Positions 1-8,073 of a DNA stretch of 64,000 bases are shown one piece after another. Origin of the DNA: CAYVUV01 sp964455095 (GTDB lineage: Bacteria > Desulfobacterota > Binatia > HRBIN30 > CADEER01); contig CAYVUV010000328.1 of NCBI GenBank assembly GCA_964455095.1, forward strand, positions 7,036 to 71,035, in the 5' to 3' direction. Within the stretch, counting starts at the first letter, position 1; every line of letters begins with the position of its first letter. The position numbers were made by a program, and so were the translations under genes. The notes beneath the pieces are model-generated. The model ran no database searches, was not told the origin of the DNA, and saw only the letters and a list, made by a program, of their open reading frames with translations.

Positions 1-71
1 ATGGCGTTCAATTCGTTTCCATCCGCCATTCCGCCGGACACTAGGCGGGGGCGAGCAGGGAGTAGGTACCA

Positions 72-260
72 ATGAGATCATGCGAGCTGTGCGGCAAGGG
101 GCCGTCCGTCGGCAACCGGGTCAGCCACGCCAACAACAAGACCAAGCGCCGCTGGAAGCCGAACCTGCAGCCGGTGCGCGCCAATTTGAAGGGCACCGTG
201 AAGCGGATTCTCGCCTGCACGCGCTGCATCCGTTCCGGCCGGGTCCTCAAGGCCGCATAA
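72..260 (+). CDS. rpmB: 50S ribosomal protein L28
   Basis: Small basic protein of 62 residues that is recognisably L28, a component of the large ribosomal subunit. Two CxxC pairs are visible, CELC at residues 4-7 and CTRC near residue 49. This is the four-cysteine, zinc-binding (C+) form of L28 rather than the cysteine-free paralogue. The central stretch VSHANNKTKRRW is the typical rRNA-contacting region. The ATG start has a purine-rich AGGGAG about 10 bases upstream. rpmB often pairs with rpmG, but here the next gene is a RidA protein. The length fits the family exactly, so confidence is high. Confidence 0.97.
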   Translation: MRSCELCGKGPSVGNRVSHANNKTKRRWKPNLQPVRANLKGTVKRILACTRCIRSGRVLKAA

Positions 261-310
261 GCAGGCCAGTGAGTTGCCGCGCCGGACGGCGTCGCAACCG
301 CACCCCGCGC

Positions 311-700
311 ATGCCCGCCTCGGCGATCCACACCGACTCGGCGCCCAACGCCATCGGCCCGTACAGTCAGGCCATCCGCTTCGGCGAGCTGGTGTTCCTG
401 TCGGGGCAGATCGGGCTCGACCCGGCCAGCGGTCAGTTGGTGTCGGGGGGAACGGTGGCCGAGACCGAGCAGGTGATGCGCAACCTCGGCGCCGTGTTGG
501 CCGCCGCCGGCCTCGGTTTTGCCGACGTCGTGCGCACGACGATCTACCTGACCGACCTCGCCGACTTCGCCACCGTCAACGAGATTTACGGCCGCGCCTT
601 CACGGCTCCCTGCCCCGCCCGCGCCACCGTCGGCGTCGCCGCCCTGCCGCGCGGGGCCCGCGTCGAGATCGACGCCATCGCCGCCCGCTCCGATCGCTGA
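311..700 (+). CDS. RidA family enamine/imine deaminase
   Basis: Protein of 129 residues of the RidA/YjgF/UK114 family. These cytosolic proteins usually hydrolyse reactive enamines and imines released by PLP enzymes such as threonine dehydratase. The family signature is present: GPYSQAI near the N-terminus, VFLSGQIGLDP, and the C-terminal RATVGVAALPRGARVEI, whose Arg binds the substrate carboxylate. The start is the ATG after the rpmB stop; a longer open frame would run back across rpmB and has no family support. It lies 50 bases after rpmB on the same strand, so the two could be co-transcribed. The exact substrate cannot be read from sequence. Confidence 0.92.
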   Translation: MPASAIHTDSAPNAIGPYSQAIRFGELVFLSGQIGLDPASGQLVSGGTVAETEQVMRNLGAVLAAAGLGFADVVRTTIYLTDLADFATVNEIYGRAFTAPCPARATVGVAALPRGARVEIDAIAARSDR

Positions 701-712
701 GCCGGGCGCGCC

Positions 713-731
713 CGCGGCCGTTGCGGCCGCG
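713..731 (+). terminator. GC-rich hairpin after the RidA gene
   Basis: An 8-base perfect inverted repeat, CGCGGCCG / CGGCCGCG, is separated by TTG and starts 12 bases after the RidA stop codon. The run of T expected for a canonical intrinsic terminator is missing, so it may be only a weak terminator or a pause or mRNA-stability element. Confidence 0.4.
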
Positions 732-764
732 TTGGTCAATTGCAATGCCGGGCGTTTCTATATA
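732..764 (+). promoter_or_regulatory. possible promoter upstream of the GT-C/NHL gene
   Basis: An AT-rich island, TCTATATAG at 757-765, stands out in very GC-rich surroundings 20 bases before the next start codon. TTGGTC at 732-737 lies 17 bases before TTTCTA (755-760), and TTGCAA is at 740-745. Spacing to the best -10 candidate is not ideal, so this is a weak call. Confidence 0.25.
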
Positions 765-784
765 GCGTGCGCTCCATTTTAGCT

Positions 785-3700
785 ATGGGAAACGATGTCT
801 CTACTGGGCGCGCCGGGGCTGAACGCAGCCGCCTCTTGTGGGTGCTGGCAATCGTCGGGCTGGCCGCCCTGGTGCGTTTCATCGGCCTGAATTTCGACCA
901 GAACAACCATTTCCACCCCGATGAGCGGGCGATTGCCGATGCGGTCGGCCGCATCTCCTTTGATCCCAGCAACTTGCAGCTCAACCCGCAGTGGTTCAAC
1001 TACGGGACCTTTCCGATCTACGTCACCAGTCTGGTCAACGGCCTGCTCGGTCAGTTCGACAGCTTCCGCAACTACGACTCCACCATCCTGATCGGCCGTG
1101 GCGTCACGGCCGCCATCAGCACCTTGACCGTCTGGTTGCTGATCGGGCTCGGCACCCGGCTCTACAACCGCCAGGTCGGCCTGCTCGCCGGCGCGCTGCT
1201 CGGCGCCTGCGTACTGCACGTCCAGAACTCGCGCTTCATGACCACGGACAACTTCCTCACCTTCGTGGTCCTGGTCGCCCTCTACGCCTTGATCGGCGTC
1301 GTCCAACGCGGCCGCTGGCGCGACTACATCTTTGCCGGCTTCGTCATCGGGCTCGCCGGTGCCACCAAGTTCAGCGCCATGCCACTGCTCGCCCCGCTCG
1401 GCGTCGCCCTGTTGGTGCGCTCCTATCGCGAGGGCAGCATCGTTCCATTGCTCGGCAAGGGCTTCGTGGCGCTGTTCGCCGTCTTCGCCGGCTTCGCCAT
1501 CGGCCAGCCCTACGCGCTGCTCGACTTCGACACCTTCCAGCGCCACATCGCCGAGCAGGGCCGCATGGTGCGCAGCGCCGGCCTGCTGCCCTACACCAAC
1601 CAGTACATCGGCGCGCCCAAGTACCTGTACGAGCTGCAGCAGATCGTCCTCTGGTGCATGGGGCCGGCCCTCGGCCTGGCGGCGATCTGGGCCACGGCCC
1701 GGCAGGTGGTCGGCCTGGCTCGCTCGCGCTCGGGCGAACATCTCGTGCTGCTGTCGTGGGTGGTGCCGTACTTCCTCGTCACCGGTTGGTTCGAGGTGAA
1801 GTTCGTCCGCTACCTGCTGCCGATCTATCCGATCGTCATCCTGTGGGCCGCCGCCTGGTTGTGGGGGATGGCGCAGCGCTCGCGGATCGGCCGCGCCGCC
1901 ATGTGGACCGTGCTCGGCATGACGCTCGCCTTTCTGCTCGCGCACATGTCGATCTACCTGCGCCCGCACACCATCGTCACCGCCTCCGACTGGGTCTACC
2001 GCCACGTCCCACCGGGCAGCACGATGGTCACGCAGCACTGGGACGAGGGCTTCCCGTTCCATCTCCCCGGCCGCCAGCGCGCCGACGTCAAGGTGATCGA
2101 GCTGCCGTACTACGACGGCGAGATCAAGATGCGCTCGATCAGCGAGGATCTCGCCAAGGCCGACTACCTCGCCTTCCAGACCAACCGTCTCTACGGCGCC
2201 ATCACCCGCGCGCCGGACAAGTACCGGCTCACCAACAACTACTTCTATCTGCTCTTCGCCGGCGACCTCGGCTACACCATCGTCTACGACTACGGCTCGC
2301 GTCCGTCGTTGTTCGGCTTCGAGCTGCCCGACGAGCTCGCCGACGAGTCGATCAGCGTCTACGACCACCCGAAGGTCCTCATCTTCCAGAACACCGGCCA
2401 TCTCTCGGCCGACGAGATCTACGACAAGGTGACGCGCGGCATGCCGTCGCGCCGCCTGACGCGCACCGATCTGATGCTGGCGCGGGCCGGCGAAGCCGCG
2501 CTCGACAGCGGCGGCGCGGCAGAGCCGATCCGCTCGAGCCTGTTGGCGCTGATCTTGTTCGCCGCCCTGGTCGAGGTGCTCGGCCTCGCCGCCTATCCGA
2601 TCCTGCGCCGCTGGCTGCCGGTCCCCGGCGCCTACGCGCTGGCCAAGGTCTTCGGCGTGCTCGTCTTCGCCTGGGTGCCCTGGCTGCTGTGTAGTTACGG
2701 CCAGGTCGACTTCACCCGCGGCACGCTCGGCGTCACCGCCGTGGGGCTGGTACTGATCGGCGTGCTGGCGCACCGCCGCACCACGACCGCGGCGGGACGC
2801 GCCGAGTGGCGGCCGGCCGAGTTGCTGTTCTGGGGCGCGTTCATCTTCTTTCTCGCCGTGCGCGCCTTCAATCCGGAGGCGTACTGGGGCGAGAAGCCGA
2901 TGGACTTCGCCTTCCTCAACTCGCTGACCCGCGCCACCCGGCTGCCGCCGCCGGAGCCGTGGTTCGCCGGCTCGACGCTGCACTACAGCTACTTCGGCCA
3001 CTACATCGTCGCCGCCCTCGGCAAGCTGTGCAACATCCACCCCGGCATCACCTTCAACCTCGGCATCGCGCTGTTCGCCGGCCTCACCGCGGCCGCCGCC
3101 TTCGCCGCCGGCTGCGCGCTCAGCGACCGCTGGCGCGTCGGCGTGCTGGCGGCCGTCTTCACCACCCTGATCGGCAACCTCGCCGGCCCGCGCGAGGCCA
3201 TCGCGCGCAAGGTGTTCAACTTCGACTACTTCTGGGCCACCTCGCGGGTGATCAAGGACACCATCAACGAGTACCCGTTCTGGAGCTTCCTGTTCGCCGA
3301 CCTGCACGCGCACGTGCTGGTCATGCCGTTCTCGCTCACCTTCGTCGCGCTGGCGATCTGGTGGGTGCGCCGCCACGACGTCACGCAGCCGATTCGCGCC
3401 CTGGCGCTCTACGTTCTGCTGGCGCTGGCGCTCGGCGCGATCATGATCACCAACACGTGGAGCACGTTCACCTACGTGTCGTTCTTCCCCTTCCTGCTCG
3501 GCATCGTGGCGCTGGCGCGCTCGCCGCTCGGGCGCGGCCGCAGCGCGGTGGTGCTGGTACTGCTGATCGCGGTCGGCCTGCTCGCCTGGGCGCAGCAGAC
3601 GCAGCCCGAGTTGCTGCGCCCGACCGCCGAGTGGCTGGAGCGCCCGACCGAGCAGCTGTGGTCGGCGCTCAAGGGCGCCTGCGCCGGGCTCGCCATCTTC

Positions 3701-5737
3701 ATCGTCATCCCCGGCGCGTCGATCGCCACCGCGGCGCTCCTCGTCCTGTCGTACGCGCTCTACTATCCGTACTGGCACGACTGGACCGCGCCGCCGCCCA
3801 ACTGGGGCTTCGAAGGCGACGCCTTCGCGCGCATCTACGACTTCGCCACCATCTTCGGGCTCTTCCTGTTCATCGCCGTGCCGTACCTGTTCGCGCTCTG
3901 GCGCCGCCAGTTGCTGCCGGCCGGGCGCGAGCGCCTCGGCTGGGCGCGCAGCCTGCTGCCCTGGCTGGTCGGCCTGGCGATTCTCGCCGCGTTGCTGTCG
4001 TCCGACCGTACCATCCATCGCGCCCTCTCCCTGCCCGACCCGGCGTCGGTCCGCATCGGCCTCGTGCTGCTCGGCGTGCTGGCGGCGCACCTCGCCCTGC
4101 AGCGCGCGTTGTTGCCGCGCCAGCGCTTCGTCGCCATCTTGCTGTCGTTCTCGTTCTTCGTCACCGCCGGGGTCGACGTCGTCCACATCTGGGACCGCAT
4201 GAACACGGTCTTCAAGTTCTACCTCGAGGCGTGGTTCCTGTTCGCGCTCGCCAGCGCCGCGGCCGCCTACGAGTTGTGGACCGGGCTGATCCGCTCCTCG
4301 GCTCTGCGGCGCGTCTGGCAAGGCGGGCTCGCCCTGCTGATCGCGGTGAGCGTCTTCACTGCCGTCACCGCCACCCACGGCGTCATCACCACGTACCGCG
4401 TCGAGACGCCGCGCCCGTCGCTCGACGGCACGGCCTACCTCGCCCTGCGCGAGCCGCACGAGGCGGCGGCCTACGAGTGGCTCAACCGCGAGATCCCCGG
4501 CATCCCGGTCATCGCCGAGGCGTACGGGCCGTCGTATCAGGACTACGCGCGCGTTTCGATGAACACCGGTCTGCCGACGGTGCTGGGGTGGGACTACCAC
4601 GTCCACCAGCGCGCCCACGAGTGGCCCGACATCAACCGCCGCAAGGAAGATCTCAAGAAGCTCTACACCACCGACCAGGAAAAGGTCGCCGCCGAGATTC
4701 TGCAGCGCTACCACGTCGCCATGGTCTTCGTCGGCAAGGTCGAGCGGCGTGAGTACGCCGGCGGCAACCTCGAGCGCTTCCGCACGTGGGCCGACCTGTT
4801 GCAGCCGGTCTACCAGAACGCCGGCGTGACCGTCTTCGCCGTGCAGGGCCAGTTCACCGGCGCGATGCCGATCACGACCATCGAGCAGGTGCCGCTGGTA
4901 CCGGCCGAGGAAGAGGCCGCGGGCGAGCAGGCCACTGAAGGCGACCTGCGCCAGCCGCGCGGCCTGGCGGCGGACAGCCACGGCAACGTCTACGTCGCCG
5001 ACTTCGGCAACGACCGCATTCAAAAGTTCAACGACAAGCTCGAGTTCGTCGCCGCCTGGGGTCAAAAGGGTGGCGCGCCCGGTCAGTTCAAGCAGCCGGC
5101 GGGCGTGGTGATCGACGCCAAGGACCAGGTCTACATCGCCGACACCTGGAACCAGCGCATCCAGGTGTTCGACGTCGAGGGCAAGTATCTGCGCGAGTGG
5201 GGCGGCGCCTTCTTCGGGCCGCGCGGCATCGCGCTCGGACCCAACGACCGCGTCTATCTCGTCGACACCGGCAACCACCGCGTGCGCAGCTTCGACATCA
5301 ACGGCGCCGAGGGGCCGAACTGGGGCGGCAACGGCAGCGAGCCCGGTCAGCTCAACGAGCCGGTCGGCATCGCCACCGACGCCGAGGGCCGCGTCTATGT
5401 CTGCGACAACGGCAACAGCCGCGTGCAGATCTTCGATCCCAGCGGCAAGTTGCTCGGCGCCTTCCCGGTCAAGGGCTGGGAGCGCAAGGTGTTCTCGGAG
5501 CCCTACATGGCGATCACCAAGGGCGGCACGATCTGGGTCACGGTGCCGCTCGAGCGCGCCGTACGCGCCTACGACCGCGAGGGCAAGCTGCTGACCGAGA
5601 TCCGCGGCACGGAAGACCACAGCGGTCCGTTCCAGCAGCCGATGGGCATCGCGCTGATGCCGGGCGGCAAGGAGTTGGTGATCAGCGACCTCGAGAACCG
5701 CCTGGCGCGCATCCCCATCCCGGCCGGCATTCCCTAG
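785..5737 (+). CDS. giant GT39-like / DUF2298 (YYY) / NHL-propeller membrane protein
   Basis: Polytopic protein of about 1650 residues with three parts. Residues 1-550 look like a GT-C fold, family 39-like glycosyltransferase, with the acidic motif HPDE in the first outside loop (about residue 45) and many membrane segments. Residues 600-1370 are a second polytopic module resembling DUF2298 (Chlor_Arch_YYY), with conserved stretches such as LHYSYFGHY and DRMNTVFKFYLEAW. Residues from about 1387 form NHL repeats (QPRGLAADSHGNVYVAD and similar units), a beta-propeller likely outside the membrane. GT-C enzymes use polyprenyl-phosphate sugars. The start is the ATG at 785, since residues encoded before it are not membrane-like. 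It lies 34 bases before another GT39 gene. Glycan and acceptor are unknown. Confidence 0.85.
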   Translation: MGNDVSTGRAGAERSRLLWVLAIVGLAALVRFIGLNFDQNNHFHPDERAIADAVGRISFDPSNLQLNPQWFNYGTFPIYVTSLVNGLLGQFDSFRNYDSTILIGRGVTAAISTLTVWLLIGLGTRLYNRQVGLLAGALLGACVLHVQNSRFMTTDNFLTFVVLVALYALIGVVQRGRWRDYIFAGFVIGLAGATKFSAMPLLAPLGVALLVRSYREGSIVPLLGKGFVALFAVFAGFAIGQPYALLDFDTFQRHIAEQGRMVRSAGLLPYTNQYIGAPKYLYELQQIVLWCMGPALGLAAIWATARQVVGLARSRSGEHLVLLSWVVPYFLVTGWFEVKFVRYLLPIYPIVILWAAAWLWGMAQRSRIGRAAMWTVLGMTLAFLLAHMSIYLRPHTIVTASDWVYRHVPPGSTMVTQHWDEGFPFHLPGRQRADVKVIELPYYDGEIKMRSISEDLAKADYLAFQTNRLYGAITRAPDKYRLTNNYFYLLFAGDLGYTIVYDYGSRPSLFGFELPDELADESISVYDHPKVLIFQNTGHLSADEIYDKVTRGMPSRRLTRTDLMLARAGEAALDSGGAAEPIRSSLLALILFAALVEVLGLAAYPILRRWLPVPGAYALAKVFGVLVFAWVPWLLCSYGQVDFTRGTLGVTAVGLVLIGVLAHRRTTTAAGRAEWRPAELLFWGAFIFFLAVRAFNPEAYWGEKPMDFAFLNSLTRATRLPPPEPWFAGSTLHYSYFGHYIVAALGKLCNIHPGITFNLGIALFAGLTAAAAFAAGCALSDRWRVGVLAAVFTTLIGNLAGPREAIARKVFNFDYFWATSRVIKDTINEYPFWSFLFADLHAHVLVMPFSLTFVALAIWWVRRHDVTQPIRALALYVLLALALGAIMITNTWSTFTYVSFFPFLLGIVALARSPLGRGRSAVVLVLLIAVGLLAWAQQTQPELLRPTAEWLERPTEQLWSALKGACAGLAIFIVIPGASIATAALLVLSYALYYPYWHDWTAPPPNWGFEGDAFARIYDFATIFGLFLFIAVPYLFALWRRQLLPAGRERLGWARSLLPWLVGLAILAALLSSDRTIHRALSLPDPASVRIGLVLLGVLAAHLALQRALLPRQRFVAILLSFSFFVTAGVDVVHIWDRMNTVFKFYLEAWFLFALASAAAAYELWTGLIRSSALRRVWQGGLALLIAVSVFTAVTATHGVITTYRVETPRPSLDGTAYLALREPHEAAAYEWLNREIPGIPVIAEAYGPSYQDYARVSMNTGLPTVLGWDYHVHQRAHEWPDINRRKEDLKKLYTTDQEKVAAEILQRYHVAMVFVGKVERREYAGGNLERFRTWADLLQPVYQNAGVTVFAVQGQFTGAMPITTIEQVPLVPAEEEAAGEQATEGDLRQPRGLAADSHGNVYVADFGNDRIQKFNDKLEFVAAWGQKGGAPGQFKQPAGVVIDAKDQVYIADTWNQRIQVFDVEGKYLREWGGAFFGPRGIALGPNDRVYLVDTGNHRVRSFDINGAEGPNWGGNGSEPGQLNEPVGIATDAEGRVYVCDNGNSRVQIFDPSGKLLGAFPVKGWERKVFSEPYMAITKGGTIWVTVPLERAVRAYDREGKLLTEIRGTEDHSGPFQQPMGIALMPGGKELVISDLENRLARIPIPAGIP

Positions 5738-5771
5738 ACCGGCGGCGCGGCACGAGGCGCGAGAGGGAGCC

Positions 5772-7904
5772 ATGGCATCTGCGGCAGCGCGAGCGGACGA
5801 CGCCAACAGCGCGCGCTGGCACTGGGTGGCGCTCGGCGCGGTGACGGTCTTCGCTTTCGCGCTGCGCGTCTATCGGCTCGGCGACGTGCCGCCCGGCCTC
5901 TTCTGCGACGAGGCGGCAGCGGGCTACAACGCCTATTCGCTGCTGCACACCGGCCGCGACGAGCACGGCAAAGTCTTTCCGCTGTTCATCTGGTCGTTCT
6001 TCGCCTTCAAGTACCCGCTCGACATCTACCCCAGCATGCTCTGGGTGGGCCTGTTCGGCCTGACCGAGTTTGCCACCCGCCTGCAGGCGGCGCTGTACGG
6101 CACGGCCACCGTGGTCGTCGCCTTCCTGCTCGGCCGCCAGGTGTTCGGTCCGCTGGCCGGCCTCGCCGCCGCGGTGGCGCTGGCGGTCATGCCGTGGCAC
6201 TTCCACTTCAGCCGCATCGCCTTCTCGCTGGTCGGCTTCCCGTTCTTCTTCGGCCTCGGCGTGTATTTCCTCATGCGCGCCACCGGTGCGGCGCCGACGC
6301 GGCGCGACTGGTTGTTGGCGGCAGCCAACTTTGCGCTCTGTCTCTACGTCTACGCCGTGTCGCAGCTGATGGTGCCGCTGTACGTCGGCGTCGCCGTGAT
6401 GTTGGCCGCACCGGCCGTCTGGCGGCAGCGGCGCTGGGCGCTGCAGGCCGCCGGCCTGGCGCTGCTGATCGCGCTGCCCTTCGCCATCTTCTACCTGCGC
6501 CACCTCGACCGCGCCTCGGTCTACGTGCAGCAGGTGTCGGTGCTCGTGCAACCGATTCCGCTTTCGGAGAAGCTCGACCTCATTCTGCGCCAGAACTGGC
6601 CCGTCTACTTCGGCCCCGAGTTTCTCCTCCGCACGGGCGACCCGATCCTGCGCCACGGCGTGCGCGGCCACGGCGTGCTCTATGTCTCGCTGGTGGTCGC
6701 GGCGGCCGGCGGCGCCCTGGCCTGTCTGTTCCAGGGCGGCCGCTCGAGCAAGCTGCTGTTGCTGTGGCTGGTGCTCTACCCGCTCGGCGCCGCGGTGACG
6801 CGCGAGACGCCGAACTCGACGCGCTCGTTTCTCGGCACGCTGATCTTCGCCGTGCTCGCCGGCATCGGCTTCGAGCGTGTCATGGCGCTGGTGCGCCGGG
6901 TGCTGCCGTGGCGTTGGCCGCAACGCGTCGCGGTGGCGGCGTTTACCGTCGCCGCCGCCGTGCCGTTGGCGCGCGAGAGCAGCGAGTATTTCCACCACTA
7001 CTTCACCGTCTACCCGACCTATGCAGCCGTCGGCATCGAGGGCTTCCAGTACGGCTACCGCGACCTGCTGCGCCTCATGGAAGAGCGCCGCACGCCGGAC
7101 ACGGCGATGGTCTACTCGACCACCAGCGTCAACAACCCCTACATCTACGAGCTGTTCTACTTGCGCCGCCCACCGTTGCGGCTGAGCGAGTGGGGCAACG
7201 CCGAGACCGACTACCTCGGCGTGCGGCCGATGGAGCTCGATCGCTGGTACGTCCCGGGCCGGCCGACCCTGTTCGCCGCCGTGCCGACGGACCTGTTGTT
7301 CTTCGAGTCATGGGACGAGCGCGTCGACATCAACGGCCCCGGCGGCGTGCCCGCGTTCATCCTGCTGCGCAACCCCAAGCCGAAGCACTTCATCGAGTCG
7401 TGGCAACTCCTCGCCGCGTTCGACAACCCGGTCAACGAGAAGCGGCTGGCGATGCAGGTCGACCCCATCACCATGCAGGCCGTCGAGCCCGTGTTGCCCG
7501 GTTTCCAGCCGCGCTGGGAGCCGTACCGCGCCGTGGCCGGCGTCGTGGAGCTCAACCAGTACCTCGGCAATCGCATCAGCGGCTCGGACGGCAACCCGGA
7601 GTTCATCACCGCCTATCTGCGCACCGTGCTCAAGAGTCCCGCGGCGCACACCGCCGTGCTCGAGCTGGTCGGTTCGCGCGACGAGATGATCATCTGGCTC
7701 AACGGCGCGCCGATCACCCTGCGGCCCCTGATGCTCACCGAGTCGGAGATCCGCACCGTGCCGCTGCCGCTGCGCGCCGGCGACAACACACTGCTGATCA
7801 AGGGCATCGAAACCGTCGGCGACTGGTGGTTCTCGGCCCGCCTCGCCCGCCCCGACGGCAGCGCCGACGACACCGTCGTCGCCAGCGGCGCGCTGCCGCC
7901 CTGA
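5772..7904 (+). CDS. GT39-family (PMT/ArnT-like) glycosyltransferase with C-terminal beta-sandwich domain
   Basis: Protein of 710 residues. The N-terminal 450 or so residues are polytopic with the GT-C layout: a first membrane helix, then an outside loop with the acidic motif CDEAAAGYNAY near residue 45, then about a dozen hydrophobic segments (MPWHFHFSRIAFSLVGFP is a typical family stretch). Such enzymes transfer sugars from polyprenyl-phosphate donors on the outer face of the inner membrane. Residues 590-700 look like a soluble beta-sandwich (WLNGAPI, LRAGDNTLLIKG, WWFSARL), similar to small carbohydrate-binding or jelly-roll domains. A good ribosome site (GAGAGGGAG) precedes the ATG. It is probably co-transcribed with the giant gene upstream. 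The substrate is unknown. Confidence 0.85.
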   Translation: MASAAARADDANSARWHWVALGAVTVFAFALRVYRLGDVPPGLFCDEAAAGYNAYSLLHTGRDEHGKVFPLFIWSFFAFKYPLDIYPSMLWVGLFGLTEFATRLQAALYGTATVVVAFLLGRQVFGPLAGLAAAVALAVMPWHFHFSRIAFSLVGFPFFFGLGVYFLMRATGAAPTRRDWLLAAANFALCLYVYAVSQLMVPLYVGVAVMLAAPAVWRQRRWALQAAGLALLIALPFAIFYLRHLDRASVYVQQVSVLVQPIPLSEKLDLILRQNWPVYFGPEFLLRTGDPILRHGVRGHGVLYVSLVVAAAGGALACLFQGGRSSKLLLLWLVLYPLGAAVTRETPNSTRSFLGTLIFAVLAGIGFERVMALVRRVLPWRWPQRVAVAAFTVAAAVPLARESSEYFHHYFTVYPTYAAVGIEGFQYGYRDLLRLMEERRTPDTAMVYSTTSVNNPYIYELFYLRRPPLRLSEWGNAETDYLGVRPMELDRWYVPGRPTLFAAVPTDLLFFESWDERVDINGPGGVPAFILLRNPKPKHFIESWQLLAAFDNPVNEKRLAMQVDPITMQAVEPVLPGFQPRWEPYRAVAGVVELNQYLGNRISGSDGNPEFITAYLRTVLKSPAAHTAVLELVGSRDEMIIWLNGAPITLRPLMLTESEIRTVPLPLRAGDNTLLIKGIETVGDWWFSARLARPDGSADDTVVASGALPP

Positions 7905-7943
7905 GACGCGACGGGCGGTCTGAAGCCCCTCCCTTTCGTCTGA

Positions 7944-8050
7944 AGCCCCCTCCTTTCCTAAGGAGGGGGTTGGGGGAGGTCGACGTGGCCGCCACCCGTT
8001 TCAGATAAAGTGCGCTACCTCCCCTAGCCCCTCCTTGGAAAGGAGGGGGA
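7944..8050. repeat. palindromic repeat (two hairpins in inverted orientation) between convergent genes
   Basis: Two arms are inverted copies of each other. The left arm has a 10-base perfect stem, CCCCCTCCTT (7946-7955) with AAGGAGGGGG (7960-7969), followed by TTGGGGGAGGT. The right arm begins ACCTCCCCTAGCCCC and ends with CCCCTCCTT (8028-8036) and AAGGAGGGG (8040-8048). It lies between the ends of two convergent glycosyltransferase genes, where it could act as a two-way terminator. The design is REP- or MITE-like. A G-run variant of the same design occurs near 19.4 kb. Confidence 0.8.
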
Positions 8051-8073
8051 CCGGAAGAGCACGGCCGGCTCGA

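Noticed and set aside
779..5806. Very long open frame (1675 codons) on the minus strand
   Set aside because: It is antisense to the GT-C/NHL gene, rich in Arg, Ala, Gln and Asp, with no membrane segments or family motif. GC-rich codon bias keeps such frames open.
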